Shown here piece after piece: positions 36,588-45,869 of a stretch of 64,000 nt of DNA. Where the stretch lies: positions 1-64,000 of the forward strand of contig DAIRSI010000010.1 of NCBI GenBank assembly GCA_036804505.1, read 5' to 3'. Origin of the DNA: Phocaeicola_A sp036804505 (GTDB taxonomy: Bacteria > Bacteroidota > Bacteroidia > Bacteroidales > Bacteroidaceae). A program made the translations under genes and the position numbers. The notes under the pieces were generated by a model. The model saw nothing but the letters and a program-made list of their open reading frames with translations, had not been told where the DNA came from and did no database searches. The stretch's first letter is position 1, and each line of letters starts with the position of its first letter.

Positions 36588-36603
36588 ACAAAAAGAGCCC
36601 GCC

Positions 36604-37095
36604 TTAACCGGCGAGCTCGACTACTTCCAAATCTTTGAAAACCCCGTTGTCGATGGTGAAGCGAACCAAGGTGCGGGTCTTGTGGAATCCATAGATTCCG
36701 GCAGCGCCCGGATTGATATGGAGCATATTCAGCGTTTTGTCATATTTTACTTTCAGGATATGTGAATGTCCGCTGATGAATAGTTTGGGCGGATGAACAA
36801 AGAGGCTGGCACGGATGCTGGAATCATAATTCCCCGGATACCCGCCTATATGCTTGATAAGGACTTCCGTATTATCCACGGTGAAACGGTTCACTTGCGG
36901 ATAGATTTTCCGGATTTCCTGTCCGTCGATATTTCCATATACAGCCCTGAACGGTCTGAAAGCCGATAATTTTTCAGCTATTTCGAGAGAACCGATATCT
37001 CCTGCATGCCATATTTCATCGCAGGATTCAAAGTATTTCAGGTACTTTTCGTCCCAATAAGCATGCGTATCGGATAATAAACCTATTCTTTTCAT
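36604..37095 (-). CDS. YfcE/MJ0936-type metallophosphoesterase
   Basis: This 163-residue calcineurin-like phosphoesterase has the metal motifs in order: GLLSDTHAYWD, WHAGDIGS, YGNIDG, and FISGHSHI with KYDKTLNMLHINPGAAG. Relatives are small phosphodiesterases of unclear substrate. The start is set at the ATG 37095; a TTG eight codons upstream overlaps the -7 element on this strand (37117-37124). The gene ends 16 bases from rfbB (convergent) and diverges from ppk1. Confidence 0.93.
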   Translation of the reverse strand: MKRIGLLSDTHAYWDEKYLKYFESCDEIWHAGDIGSLEIAEKLSAFRPFRAVYGNIDGQEIRKIYPQVNRFTVDNTEVLIKHIGGYPGNYDSSIRASLFVHPPKLFISGHSHILKVKYDKTLNMLHINPGAAGIYGFHKTRTLVRFTIDNGVFKDLEVVELAG

Positions 37096-37116
37096 GATTT
37101 TTTTGCTTTTATTCCA

Positions 37117-37133
37117 CAAAATTACTATTTTTG
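37117..37133. promoter_or_regulatory. Back-to-back -7 elements for the phosphoesterase and ppk1
   Basis: TAATTTTG on the minus strand (37124-37117) and TATTTTTG on the plus strand (37126-37133) sit one base apart. Two RNA polymerases could hardly use both at once, so the two genes probably compete for this site. Confidence 0.65.
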
Positions 37134-37154
37134 TTTCATAACCCGAATCGAAAG

Positions 37155-39239
37155 ATGGAAAACAAATATAGATTTTTTAAAAGAGACATTAGCTGGCTAT
37201 CCTTCAATTACAGAGTTCTACTGGAAGCTGAAGATGAAAATCTGCCCTTGTACGAGCGGATTAATTTCATATCCATATACACTTCCAATCTGGAAGAATT
37301 CTACAAGGTAAGAGTGGCCGACCAAATAGCTCTTGCCATGGGATTGGTGCGTGATGAGGCTTCCACTGCGGAAGATGCCGCCGAAACACTGGCTGAAATC
37401 AATAAGGAGGTGAAAAGGCAGGGCTTGCAGCGCAAGAGCATCTACAAGAATCTGATTCTGCCCGAAATGCGCAAGCAGAAGATTATTTTCTATCAAAACC
37501 GGCAGGAAGTGGAACCCGTGCATGTTCCTTTTATTTCCAATTTCTTTCGGGAAGAAATCTTTCCTTTCCTGCAACCTGTGCCGGCGCGCAGGGATAAGTT
37601 CCATACATTTATCAGGGACAACCGTCTGTACATGGCAATCCGGCTGAAACCCAAAAACAAGGAGAGGGATCCGTATGAATATTTCTATTTCAAATTACCA
37701 TACAGCAAGGTGCCTCGTTTCATTGAACTGCCTAAGTCCAACGGATATTATTATCTGATGTTCATAGAAGATATCATCAAGATGAATGTGGATTATCTGT
37801 TCCCCGGTTATGACGTGGACAGTCAGTACTGTTTCAAAATATCCCGTGATGCGGATATTTACATTGACGATGTGATTACAAGGCCCGGTGCTGAAAACGA
37901 GATGGCAGATCAGCTGAAAATGAAAGTCAGCAAGCGCAAGATAGGGGCTGTGTGCCGTTTTGTTTATGACAGTTTTATGCCTCAGGACTTTCTGGAATGC
38001 CTGTCGAAGGCCCTGGATATAGATTCGAAGGAATGGGTTCCCGGTGACCGCCACTTGAATTTGGAGGATTTGTCTTCTTTGCCTTGTCCGAGGCCGGAAT
38101 TGAAATCCGTTCACAAGCCGGGTCCTCTCAAACTATCCAATCTGAAGGAAAGAGGTTCGGTGTTCCGCCGGGTGAATCGTCATGACTTGTTGCTGTTCTA
38201 TCCGTATCATTCTTTCAATCATTTCATTGATTTCCTTTATGAGGCTGTGCATGATCCTGCCTGCAAGGAAATCATGCTTACTCAATATAGGGTGGCTGAA
38301 AATTCGGCAGTCATCAACACGTTGATAGCTGCTGCCCAAAATGGGAAGAAGGTGACGGTATTCGTAGAGCTGAAGGCCCGTTTCGATGAGGAGAACAATT
38401 TGACGACTGCCAAAATGATGGAGGCTGCAGGTATCCATATCATCTTCAGTATTCCTAAATTGAAGGTCCATGCCAAAGTGGCGTTGGTTCTTCGCAGGGA
38501 TAAGGAGGGGAAGCTTTTGAGAAGTTACGGATATATCAGTACCGGTAATTTCAATGAAGACACGGCACGGGTTTATGCCGATGCAGGTCTGTTCGTCACG
38601 AATCCTACGTTGATAAATGATTTGCACAATCTGTTCTTGGTGTTGCAGAGGAAAGTGGAACAGCCTGTGTTCAAGAGTCTTTTGGTTGCCCGTTTCAATT
38701 TGATACCTTGCCTGAAAAAGATGATACAGAATGAAATTCGCCTTGCGCAAGTCGGTCTTGGAGGTAGAATCATCTTGAAAATGAATGCTTTGCAGGATCC
38801 TCTCATGATAGAGGAACTTTATAAGGCAAGTGAGGCTGGAGTGCAGATAGATTTGATAGTACGGGGAATATGTTGCCTGATACCCGGACAGGAGTTCAGT
38901 AGGAACATACGCATCACTCGCATAGTCGATAGCTTTTTGGAGCATGCCCGCGTATGGTATTTCGGCAATAACGGAAGGCCCCGAGTCTTTTTAGGTTCAC
39001 CGGATTGGATGCGCAGGAATCTTTATCGCCGTATCGAAGCCGTGACGCCGGTTCTGCAAAGGGATACGAAGCAGCAATTGATTGATATGCTGGATATTGA
39101 GCTGAAAGACAATGTGAAGGCTTGCTGGATTGATGAAAACCTCCAGAACAACTTCAAGATTCCAGCACCCGGAGAGGAGCGCATCCGGTCTCAGTATGCC
39201 TTTTATGAATATTTGAGAAAGCGGAAAGATCAGGACTGA
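37155..39239 (+). CDS. ppk1: Polyphosphate kinase 1
   Basis: Ppk1 makes inorganic polyphosphate from ATP, reversibly. The 694-residue protein has the N-terminal domain opening RFFKRDISWLSFNYRVLLEA, then YTSNLEEFYKVRVADQ. The two catalytic PLD-like domains follow: LKVHAKVALV holds His439, the expected phosphorylated residue, and SFLEHARVWYFGN holds a second conserved His597. STGNFNEDTARVYAD and SPDWMRRNLYRRIEAVTPV are family hallmarks. Start is set at the ATG after the -7 element at 37126-37133. Its last 10 bases overlap the end of the convergent kinase-like gene. Confidence 0.96.
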   Translation: MENKYRFFKRDISWLSFNYRVLLEAEDENLPLYERINFISIYTSNLEEFYKVRVADQIALAMGLVRDEASTAEDAAETLAEINKEVKRQGLQRKSIYKNLILPEMRKQKIIFYQNRQEVEPVHVPFISNFFREEIFPFLQPVPARRDKFHTFIRDNRLYMAIRLKPKNKERDPYEYFYFKLPYSKVPRFIELPKSNGYYYLMFIEDIIKMNVDYLFPGYDVDSQYCFKISRDADIYIDDVITRPGAENEMADQLKMKVSKRKIGAVCRFVYDSFMPQDFLECLSKALDIDSKEWVPGDRHLNLEDLSSLPCPRPELKSVHKPGPLKLSNLKERGSVFRRVNRHDLLLFYPYHSFNHFIDFLYEAVHDPACKEIMLTQYRVAENSAVINTLIAAAQNGKKVTVFVELKARFDEENNLTTAKMMEAAGIHIIFSIPKLKVHAKVALVLRRDKEGKLLRSYGYISTGNFNEDTARVYADAGLFVTNPTLINDLHNLFLVLQRKVEQPVFKSLLVARFNLIPCLKKMIQNEIRLAQVGLGGRIILKMNALQDPLMIEELYKASEAGVQIDLIVRGICCLIPGQEFSRNIRITRIVDSFLEHARVWYFGNNGRPRVFLGSPDWMRRNLYRRIEAVTPVLQRDTKQQLIDMLDIELKDNVKACWIDENLQNNFKIPAPGEERIRSQYAFYEYLRKRKDQD

Positions 39240-39862
39240 ATCCCGAGTTTCTCTCTGATGAATTCCTCGCAGAAATCAGCAGTCTTCTCCAGACCCAGTA
39301 CCGAAGAGTTGATGCATAGATGGTATGTCTCCGCAGAACCCCATTCCCTGTTGCTGTAGTAATTATAGAAAGAGGCTCTTTTCTTGTTGCCTTTTTCCAT
39401 TAAATTCTGAATCTGGCTTTCGTTCATTTCCGGATATCTTGTTTTCAGCCTTTCCATACAGTCCTTTTCATCTGCACTGATGAATATGTTCACACAGCGT
39501 GGATTCTCGCGCAGCACATAGTCGGCGCAGCGGCCAATGAAAATGCACGATTCTTTTTCGGCAATGTGGCGGATAGCCTCACTCTGGAAGCTGAACAAAG
39601 AGTCATTGGTGAGATAGCAGTCGTACATCCCGTTGCCTATGAGCGGCAGGCGGAACCCGAAATAATTGCTGCCCCTGTGGTTGGATGCCGTTTCATCAGC
39701 CTTTTCGAAGAATTCCTTTCCGAACCCGCTTTCCTTTGCGGCTATATCCAGCAATTCTTTGTCGTAGAACGATATATGAAACTTCTCAGAGAGAATCTTT
39801 GCTATGGATTTTCCTCCACTGCCCAATTGGCGACCGATGTTGATGACAAAATGTTCGTTCAT
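39230..39862 (-). CDS. Cytidylate kinase-like family protein
   Basis: This 210-residue P-loop kinase of the cytidylate kinase-like family has P-loop NIGRQLGSGGKSIAKIL. A helix-rich lid contains ISADEKDCMERLKTRYPE. It is not the essential CMP kinase: the sequence FYDKELLDIAAKESG is the signature of the separate AAA_26/CMK-like group whose substrate is unknown. It is 25 bases downstream of the MATE exporter on the same strand, probably co-transcribed. Its 3' end overlaps ppk1 by 10 bases in antisense. Confidence 0.9.
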   Translation of the reverse strand: MNEHFVINIGRQLGSGGKSIAKILSEKFHISFYDKELLDIAAKESGFGKEFFEKADETASNHRGSNYFGFRLPLIGNGMYDCYLTNDSLFSFQSEAIRHIAEKESCIFIGRCADYVLRENPRCVNIFISADEKDCMERLKTRYPEMNESQIQNLMEKGNKKRASFYNYYSNREWGSAETYHLCINSSVLGLEKTADFCEEFIREKLGIQS

Positions 39863-39887
39863 ATATGTAGATGTATTGATTGGTTAT

Positions 39888-41258
39888 TCATGATAAAGGT
39901 TGTATGGATTCAGCATGATTCCGGAATATTCTGAATTGCCTGATGAGGAAGAATCCCGCTACCAAAGCAGCCATTGTATCCGATACGGGCATGCTGAGCC
40001 ACACTCCGTTCAAAGCGAAGAGCGGCGGCAGAAATATCAGTCCCGGAAGCAGGAACAGCAGTTGTCTGGTCAGTGACAGGAAGATGGCTATCTTGGCCAT
40101 GCCTATACTTTGGAAGAAATTCGTGGTAACCATCTGGAAGCCGATGATGGGGAATGCGGCAAAAGAAATCCTCATGGCATTTGTCGAAATCTCTATCAGG
40201 GTCTTGTCCGAGGTGAAGATGGCACACACGGGAGCCGGAATAAGTTCGCCGATGAGGAAACCGGTCAAAGTGATGAGGGTAGCCCCTCCGATGGTCAGTT
40301 TCAACACTTTGGTGACTCGAGGATACTGTTTGGCTCCGAAATTGAATCCCGCAATAGGTTGCATGCCTTGGTTCAGTCCCATCACAATCATGACAAAGAC
40401 GAAGGCAATGCGCGCCGTAATGCCGTAGGCACCGATGGCGAGGTCGCCCCCGTACTGATGCAGGCGGTTGTTCACCAGAATCACGATAAAGCAGGCGGTC
40501 AGGTTCATCAGGAAAGGAGACAAACCTATGGCAATGGTGTCACGCACTATCTTCTTGTCCAATCGATAAGTACCTTTTTCCAGATGGATAAGCTCCTTCT
40601 GGTTGGAGAAGATGACCAATTGCCAAACCATGGATACTATTTCGGCAAGGATGGTGGCTATGGCGGCACCTTGCACTCCCCATCCGAATACATAGATGAA
40701 CAGGGGGTCGAGGGCAGTGTTGAGCAGCTCCGCCACTATCGTGGCATACATGGCTTGGCGCGGATGCCCCGAAGCCCGAAGCATCGCATTCAGTCCCATA
40801 TACATGTGACTGAACACATTACCCAGAAGAATTACCACCATATAGTCTCGTGCATAAGGCAGCGTTGCACTGCTGGCACCGAAGAAATACAGAATAGGGT
40901 CAAGGAATATCAGGCATACCACACTGAAGAGAATGCCGATGATGAGATTCAGCGTGACGACATTCCCCAGAACTTTCTTTGCCGAAGCATAGTCTTTCTG
41001 TCCCAGGCGTACCGATACCAGTGTGGAAGCACCCACGCCCACCATGGCACCGAATGCCGCAGCAAGGTTCATGAATGGAAAAGTGATTGCCAGTCCTGAA
41101 ATGGCCATGGCACCTACTCCTTGTCCGATGAATATACTGTCGACCATATTGTACAAGGACGAGGCTGTCATTGCTATGATGGCCGGGATTGCATATTGCA
41201 TCAGTAGTTTTCCTACTTTTTGTGTCCCGAGTTCCGTTGCTGCTCCTTTTATAGCCAT
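39888..41258 (-). CDS. MATE-family multidrug efflux transporter
   Basis: This 456-residue cation-coupled exporter has about twelve transmembrane helices in two halves. Signatures include YAIPAIIAMTASSLYNMVDS with IFIGQGVGAMAISG, and GLNQGMQPIAGFNFGAKQYP at the start of the second half. Substrate is unknown (drugs, dyes or metabolites). A -7 element TACCTTTG on the minus strand at 41285-41278 lies 20 bases before the start, paired with a divergent one for mnmA. Confidence 0.95.
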   Translation of the reverse strand: MAIKGAATELGTQKVGKLLMQYAIPAIIAMTASSLYNMVDSIFIGQGVGAMAISGLAITFPFMNLAAAFGAMVGVGASTLVSVRLGQKDYASAKKVLGNVVTLNLIIGILFSVVCLIFLDPILYFFGASSATLPYARDYMVVILLGNVFSHMYMGLNAMLRASGHPRQAMYATIVAELLNTALDPLFIYVFGWGVQGAAIATILAEIVSMVWQLVIFSNQKELIHLEKGTYRLDKKIVRDTIAIGLSPFLMNLTACFIVILVNNRLHQYGGDLAIGAYGITARIAFVFVMIVMGLNQGMQPIAGFNFGAKQYPRVTKVLKLTIGGATLITLTGFLIGELIPAPVCAIFTSDKTLIEISTNAMRISFAAFPIIGFQMVTTNFFQSIGMAKIAIFLSLTRQLLFLLPGLIFLPPLFALNGVWLSMPVSDTMAALVAGFFLIRQFRIFRNHAESIQPLS

Positions 41259-41277
41259 ATCTTTATTTTTCTGATTG

Positions 41278-41315
41278 CAAAGGTACTGCTTTTTCTTTTT
41301 CTTTTGTTACCTTTG
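41278..41315. promoter_or_regulatory. Divergent -7 elements for MATE and mnmA
   Basis: TACCTTTG occurs on the minus strand (41285-41278) for the MATE gene and on the plus strand (41308-41315) for mnmA. The identical eight bases face outward with 22 bases between. The plus element sits upstream of both ATG candidates of mnmA (41323 and 41338). Confidence 0.6.
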
Positions 41316-41337
41316 CCAAAAGATGAGTGAAAAAAAT

Positions 41338-42441
41338 ATGAACGATAAAAGGGTTTTGGTAGGAATGAGCGGTGGCATAGACAGCAGTGCCACATGTCTG
41401 ATGCTGCAGGAGCAGGGCTATGAAGTAGTCGGAGTGACCATGCGCACCTACGATTCTCCTTCAAAATTCAAGCAATACGGCAAGTCGCAGCCGGATTATG
41501 TTGTCGAAGCGAAATTACTGGCAAAGAAGCTTGGAATAGAGCATCATGTGGCCGATTTGAGAAAGACTTTCCAAAAGAAAATCATTGCTTCCTTCGTGAA
41601 TGAATACCTGGAGGGACGCACTCCTAATCCTTGTGTCCTTTGCAACCCTCTGTTCAAGTTCAAAATGCTTGCAGATTGGGCCGACAAGCTGGATTGCGCC
41701 TATATATCGACGGGTCATTATTCCCGAATCGTGCGATACAGAGACCGGACTTACATAGAAATGGGGGATGACCCCAAGAAGGACCAGAGCTATTTCCTCT
41801 GGAGGCTTGGTCAGGACGTTCTCAACCGCTGTCTGTTCCCTTTGGGGGGATGGACAAAAGCGCAGGTAAGGGATTATCTGCTCGAAAAAGGTTTTGAAGC
41901 CAAGTCCAGGGAAGGCGAAAGCATGGAAGTGTGCTTTATAGAAGGCGATTACCGTGATTTTATCCGTGAGCAGGTTCCGGATATCGACACCCGGGTGGGC
42001 GAAGGGAATTTTGTGGATGAACAAGGACGCAAGATAGGCAGACATAAAGGATATCCCTACTATACCATTGGACAAAGGAAAGGTTTGGAAATCGCTTTGG
42101 GGCAACCGGCTTATGTGCTCAAGTTGAATTCCGAAAAGAATACGGTCATGTTGGGTTCCGCGGAAAGTCTGAAGGCAGAATATATGCTGGTGGAGAACAT
42201 GATGGCGGTGAATTCGAACGAAATATTCGGTGGGGAAAATGTCTCCGTACGCATACGCTACCATGGAGAGCCAATTCCCTGCACGGTGAGTAAACTGGAT
42301 GACGGGCGCGAACTGGTTCATTTCTTGAGCGAGGCATCGGCTGTTACGCCGGGACAGAGTGCCGTGTTCTATTGCGGCAAGAGGCTTTTGGGCGGGGCTT
42401 TCATAGCTTCGCAGCGAGGCATCGGAATGTTTATCAAATAG
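41338..42441 (+). CDS. mnmA: tRNA-specific 2-thiouridylase MnmA
   Basis: MnmA thiolates U34 of tRNA Lys, Glu and Gln. It has the PP-loop GMSGGIDSSATCLML, the nucleophile Cys102 in NPCVLCNPLFKF, and the persulfide-carrying Cys199 in SMEVCFIEGDYRDF. STGHYSR and DQSYFLWRLGQDVL are also conserved. The C-terminal beta-barrel ends in GGAFI. Length is 367 residues from the ATG at 41338; an ATG at 41323 is possible but would leave almost no leader after the -7 element. It forms an operon with xseA (4 bases) and xseB. Bacteroides often carry more than one MnmA paralogue. Confidence 0.95.
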   Translation: MNDKRVLVGMSGGIDSSATCLMLQEQGYEVVGVTMRTYDSPSKFKQYGKSQPDYVVEAKLLAKKLGIEHHVADLRKTFQKKIIASFVNEYLEGRTPNPCVLCNPLFKFKMLADWADKLDCAYISTGHYSRIVRYRDRTYIEMGDDPKKDQSYFLWRLGQDVLNRCLFPLGGWTKAQVRDYLLEKGFEAKSREGESMEVCFIEGDYRDFIREQVPDIDTRVGEGNFVDEQGRKIGRHKGYPYYTIGQRKGLEIALGQPAYVLKLNSEKNTVMLGSAESLKAEYMLVENMMAVNSNEIFGGENVSVRIRYHGEPIPCTVSKLDDGRELVHFLSEASAVTPGQSAVFYCGKRLLGGAFIASQRGIGMFIK

Positions 42442-42445
42442 ACCT

Positions 42446-43780
42446 ATGGAAGAAGCATTGACACTATATGAACTGAATAATCTGGTGAAGCTGAAGATTT
42501 CGGAATCTTTTCCTTCGGAATACTGGATGCAGGCCGAATTGGGTGAAGTGCGCGAACATTCCAGCGGACATTGTTTTGTGGAGTTCGTGCAAAAGAACGA
42601 AAGAGGCAACGGCTTGGTGGCCAAGGCCCGTGGCACCATCTGGAGCAATGTTTACCGCATGCTGAAACCTTATTTTGAAAAGGAAACGGGACAGAGTTTT
42701 GTTGCCGGACTGAAGGTCATGGTGCAGGTGACGGTGGAATTCCATGAACTCTACGGCTATTCGCTGACAGTCATCGATATAGATCCTACTTACACGGTGG
42801 GCGATATGGCTCGCAAGAGAAAAGAGATTCTCGACCGCTTGCAGCAGGATGGGGTGTTGTCCTTGAACAAGGAACTTGATTTGCCTCGCGTGGTGCAGCG
42901 CATAGCTGTCATTTCTTCGCCTACGGCAGCCGGATATGGTGACTTTTGCCATCAGCTCGAGCATAATTCGCAAGGATTCGTGTTCTACATCCGGTTGTTC
43001 CCTGCCTTGATGCAGGGTGAGGGCACAGAGGACAGCATTATCAGTGCCTTGAACCGAATCTACGAAGAACAGGAACTTTGGGATGTTGTGGTTCTGATTC
43101 GCGGCGGAGGAGCTACTTCGGATATGTCTTGCTTCGATTCCTACGAACTGGCATCCAACTGCGCACAATTTCCGCTGCCCATGCTCGTGGGGCTCGGGCA
43201 CGAAAGAGACGAGACCGTGCTGGACTTTGTGGCTCATACCAGTGTGAAGACACCCACCGCAGCAGCCGTGTTCCTCATTGACAGAATACAGGATTTTGCC
43301 GATGCACTGGACGAAGTCATGGAAAGGTTGAGCTCTTTCAGCAGACAGCGCATGAACGAAGAAAAGATGAGGCTGCAGGGTCTGAGTATGCGTTTGCCGA
43401 CAAGAGTCGTGCAATATATTTCCGATGAAAAACTCCGGATGCAGAAATGCGAGAATCGGTTGAAGCAGGTATCTTCCATGAAAGTGGAAAAAGAAAAATA
43501 CAGAATGATGTATTTGGGGCAAAAGCTCCCGATGGCACTCAAACAACTGTTTGACCGTGAAAAGCACCGTTTGCAGATGCTTGAACAAAAGACTGAAAGC
43601 GCATCGCCGGAAAGAATCCTGAGCAGAGGATATAGCCTTACTTTGAAGGACGGGAAAGCGGTGACCGATGCTACAGTTCTGAAGGAAGGTGACAGCCTCG
43701 TGAGCCGGTTTGCCCGCGGGCAGTCCCTTAGTATAGTAAAAACAATAAAAACAGATAGTCATGAAAGAACAGACGTATGA
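42446..43780 (+). CDS. xseA: Exodeoxyribonuclease VII large subunit
   Basis: This is the catalytic subunit of ExoVII, which degrades single-stranded DNA to oligonucleotides in repair. The OB-fold (FPSEYWMQAELGEVREHSSG) is followed by the catalytic domain with RIAVISSPTAAGYGDFCHQL, VVVLIRGGGATSDMSCFDSY and LGHERDETVLDFVAHTSVKT. A long helical region comes next, then the closing ILSRGYSLTLKDGKAVTDA. Length 444 is normal for Bacteroidetes. The gene overlaps xseB by 20 bases, giving translational coupling of the two subunits. Confidence 0.96.
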   Translation: MEEALTLYELNNLVKLKISESFPSEYWMQAELGEVREHSSGHCFVEFVQKNERGNGLVAKARGTIWSNVYRMLKPYFEKETGQSFVAGLKVMVQVTVEFHELYGYSLTVIDIDPTYTVGDMARKRKEILDRLQQDGVLSLNKELDLPRVVQRIAVISSPTAAGYGDFCHQLEHNSQGFVFYIRLFPALMQGEGTEDSIISALNRIYEEQELWDVVVLIRGGGATSDMSCFDSYELASNCAQFPLPMLVGLGHERDETVLDFVAHTSVKTPTAAAVFLIDRIQDFADALDEVMERLSSFSRQRMNEEKMRLQGLSMRLPTRVVQYISDEKLRMQKCENRLKQVSSMKVEKEKYRMMYLGQKLPMALKQLFDREKHRLQMLEQKTESASPERILSRGYSLTLKDGKAVTDATVLKEGDSLVSRFARGQSLSIVKTIKTDSHERTDV

Positions 43781-43958
43781 AGAGGCTATGGCCAGACTCG
43801 AAAAGATTACCGCTCAGATTGAAAGCGGAGAGTTGGATATCGATCATCTGTGCGACAAGTTGAAGGAGGCACAGGAACTGATAAAATTCTGTAAGGACAA
43901 ATTGTATAAAACAGATGAGAATATTCAGAAAATACTTGAATCTGTTGCGGAAAAATGA
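43761..43958 (+). CDS. xseB: Exodeoxyribonuclease VII small subunit
   Basis: This 65-residue small subunit binds along the helical arm of XseA. It has the typical opening TYEEAMARLEKITAQIESGE followed by the helix LCDKLKEAQELIKFCKDKL. It begins inside the 3' end of xseA (20-base overlap), as in many genomes. Confidence 0.94.
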   Translation: MKEQTYEEAMARLEKITAQIESGELDIDHLCDKLKEAQELIKFCKDKLYKTDENIQKILESVAEK

Positions 43959-43997
43959 AAAAGTACGGTTTTTTTCTTAAATCAGAAATTAATTGTG

Positions 43998-44005
43998 TAT
44001 TTTTG
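43998..44005 (+). promoter_or_regulatory. -7 promoter element of ilvE
   Basis: TATTTTTG matches TAnnTTTG, 41 bases before the ilvE ATG. The T-rich stretch upstream lacks a clear -33 TTTG. Confidence 0.55.
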
Positions 44006-44046
44006 CCTTTTAAAGAGATAATGTGATAATAAAATAAAATAAAGTC

Positions 44047-45066
44047 ATGAAAGAATTGGATTGGAGCAATCTGTCGTTCGGATATATGAAGACAGATTAC
44101 AATGTTAGAATTTACAACCGCAACGGTCAGTGGGGTGAAATGGAAGTAAGCAGCAGTGAATATGTGAACATGCACATGGCAGCTACTTGTCTGCACTATG
44201 GTCAGGAATGCTTCGAAGGCTTGAAGGCCTATCGCGGCAAGGACGGACAAATCCGCATTTTCCGTGTTGCCGACAATGCACAGCGAATGATTGATACCTG
44301 CCGTGGTCTGCTTATGGCAGAGCTGCCTGTAGAACGTTTTGTGGAAGCTGTGGAGAAGGTTGTAAAACTGAACGAACGTTTCATTCCTCCTTATGAAAGC
44401 GGAGCAACCCTGTATATCCGCCCTTTGCTGGTAGGTACAGGCGCACAAGTAGGCGTTCATCCCGCAAATGAATATATGTTCCTGGTGTTCGTCACTCCGG
44501 TTGGTCCTTACTTCAAGGGTGGATTCTCCACGAATCCTTATGTCATCATTCGTGAGTTCGACCGTGCAGCACCTCTGGGTACAGGATGCTTCAAGGTAGG
44601 CGGTAACTATGCTGCCAGCCTTCGTGCCAACAAGAAAGCACACGATCTTGGCTATAGTTCCGAATTCTATTTGGATGCGAAAGAGAAAAAGTATATCGAT
44701 GAATGTGGCGCTGCCAATTTCTTCGGAATCAAGAACAATACCTACATTACTCCGAAATCTTCATCCATCCTGCCTTCCATTACAAACAGAAGTTTGATGC
44801 AGTTGGCCGAAGATTTGGGTATCAAAGTGGAACGCCGTCAGATCCCGGAAGAGGAACTGAGTACTTTTGAGGAAGCCGGCGCTTGCGGAACTGCTGCCGT
44901 CATCAGTCCTATCGAGAGAATCGACGATGTGGAAAACGGGAAAACTTATGTATTCTCCAAAGATGGTAAACCGGGTCCTGTCAGCACGAAACTTTATCAT
45001 AAGTTGCGTGCCATTCAGTACGGCGACGAACCCGATGTTCACAATTGGGTAACTATCCTTAAGTAA
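44047..45066 (+). CDS. ilvE: Branched-chain amino acid aminotransferase
   Basis: This PLP enzyme transfers amino groups between glutamate and the keto acids of Leu, Ile and Val. The 339-residue fold-type IV protein has HYGQECFEGLKAYRGKDG, the PLP lysine Lys183 in GCFKVGGNYAASLRA, and YLDAKEKKYIDECGAANFF. The C-terminal EEAGACGTAAVISPI motif is the cofactor phosphate cup. It heads a five-gene plus-strand run (ilvE-trmB-mrp-xpt-guanine deaminase) with gaps of 10-24 bases, though these genes do not share one pathway. Confidence 0.96.
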   Translation: MKELDWSNLSFGYMKTDYNVRIYNRNGQWGEMEVSSSEYVNMHMAATCLHYGQECFEGLKAYRGKDGQIRIFRVADNAQRMIDTCRGLLMAELPVERFVEAVEKVVKLNERFIPPYESGATLYIRPLLVGTGAQVGVHPANEYMFLVFVTPVGPYFKGGFSTNPYVIIREFDRAAPLGTGCFKVGGNYAASLRANKKAHDLGYSSEFYLDAKEKKYIDECGAANFFGIKNNTYITPKSSSILPSITNRSLMQLAEDLGIKVERRQIPEEELSTFEEAGACGTAAVISPIERIDDVENGKTYVFSKDGKPGPVSTKLYHKLRAIQYGDEPDVHNWVTILK

Positions 45067-45086
45067 AACCGTTTTAGACAACCCTC

Positions 45087-45845
45087 ATGGGCAGAGGAAA
45101 ACTAGAAAAATTTGCCGACATGCGGACTTATCCGCATGTCTTCGAATATCCTTATTCAGTCGTGGACAATGTGCCTTTCGAAATGAAAGGCCATTGGAAC
45201 CGCGACTTTTTCAACAACAGCAATCCCATCGTACTCGAACTGGGCTGCGGCCGCGGTGAATACACTGTGGGCCTGGCACGTCTTTTCCCCGACAAGAACT
45301 TTATCGGGGTCGATATCAAGGGCAGCCGCATGTGGACAGGTGCCACCGAGTCCTTGAACGCAGGCTTGAAGAATGTGGCCTTCCTGCGCACTAACATCGA
45401 GATTATCGACCGTTTCTTTGCAGAGGGCGAGGTCAGCGAGATATGGCTCACCTTCAGCGACCCCCAAATGAAGAAAGTCACCAAGAGGCTCACGAGTACC
45501 TACTTCATGGAACGCTACCGCAAGTTCCTGATTCCCGATGGCATCATCCATCTGAAGACTGACAGCAACTTCATGTTTACCTATACTAATTACATGATAG
45601 AGAAGAACCACCTGCCGGTGCTGGTGGAGACCGATGACCTCTACCATTGCGGAATGGTGGACGATATCCTCGGCATCCAGACCTACTACGAACAACAGTG
45701 GCTGGCACGGGGGTTGAACATCAAATACATCAAGTTCCTGTTGCCTTCCGAAGGTGAACTCACGGAGCCGGATGTGGAAATAGAGCTGGATGAGTACCGT
45801 AGTTACGGGCGCGACAAACGCAGTGGATTGCAAATGAGTAAATAA
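45087..45845 (+). CDS. trmB: tRNA (guanine-N7)-methyltransferase
   Basis: TrmB forms m7G46 in tRNA using SAM. The 252-residue Rossmann protein has motif I VLELGCGRGEYTVGLAR, then NFIGVDIKGSRMWTGA, and the hallmark WLTFSDPQMKKVTKRLTS, where most bacteria have a Pro-rich FPDPWPKKRH. This variant motif is what I recall for Bacteroidetes TrmB. The start codon lies 20 bases after ilvE. Confidence 0.94.
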   Translation: MGRGKLEKFADMRTYPHVFEYPYSVVDNVPFEMKGHWNRDFFNNSNPIVLELGCGRGEYTVGLARLFPDKNFIGVDIKGSRMWTGATESLNAGLKNVAFLRTNIEIIDRFFAEGEVSEIWLTFSDPQMKKVTKRLTSTYFMERYRKFLIPDGIIHLKTDSNFMFTYTNYMIEKNHLPVLVETDDLYHCGMVDDILGIQTYYEQQWLARGLNIKYIKFLLPSEGELTEPDVEIELDEYRSYGRDKRSGLQMSK

Positions 45846-45869
45846 ACCTGTAAAAGATTTTTTTTGACT

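Noticed and set aside
42464..43762. 432-codon open frame antisense to xseA
   Set aside because: It mirrors the full length of xseA, has no recognisable domain, and is rich in His/Cys/Leu as expected for an antisense shadow.
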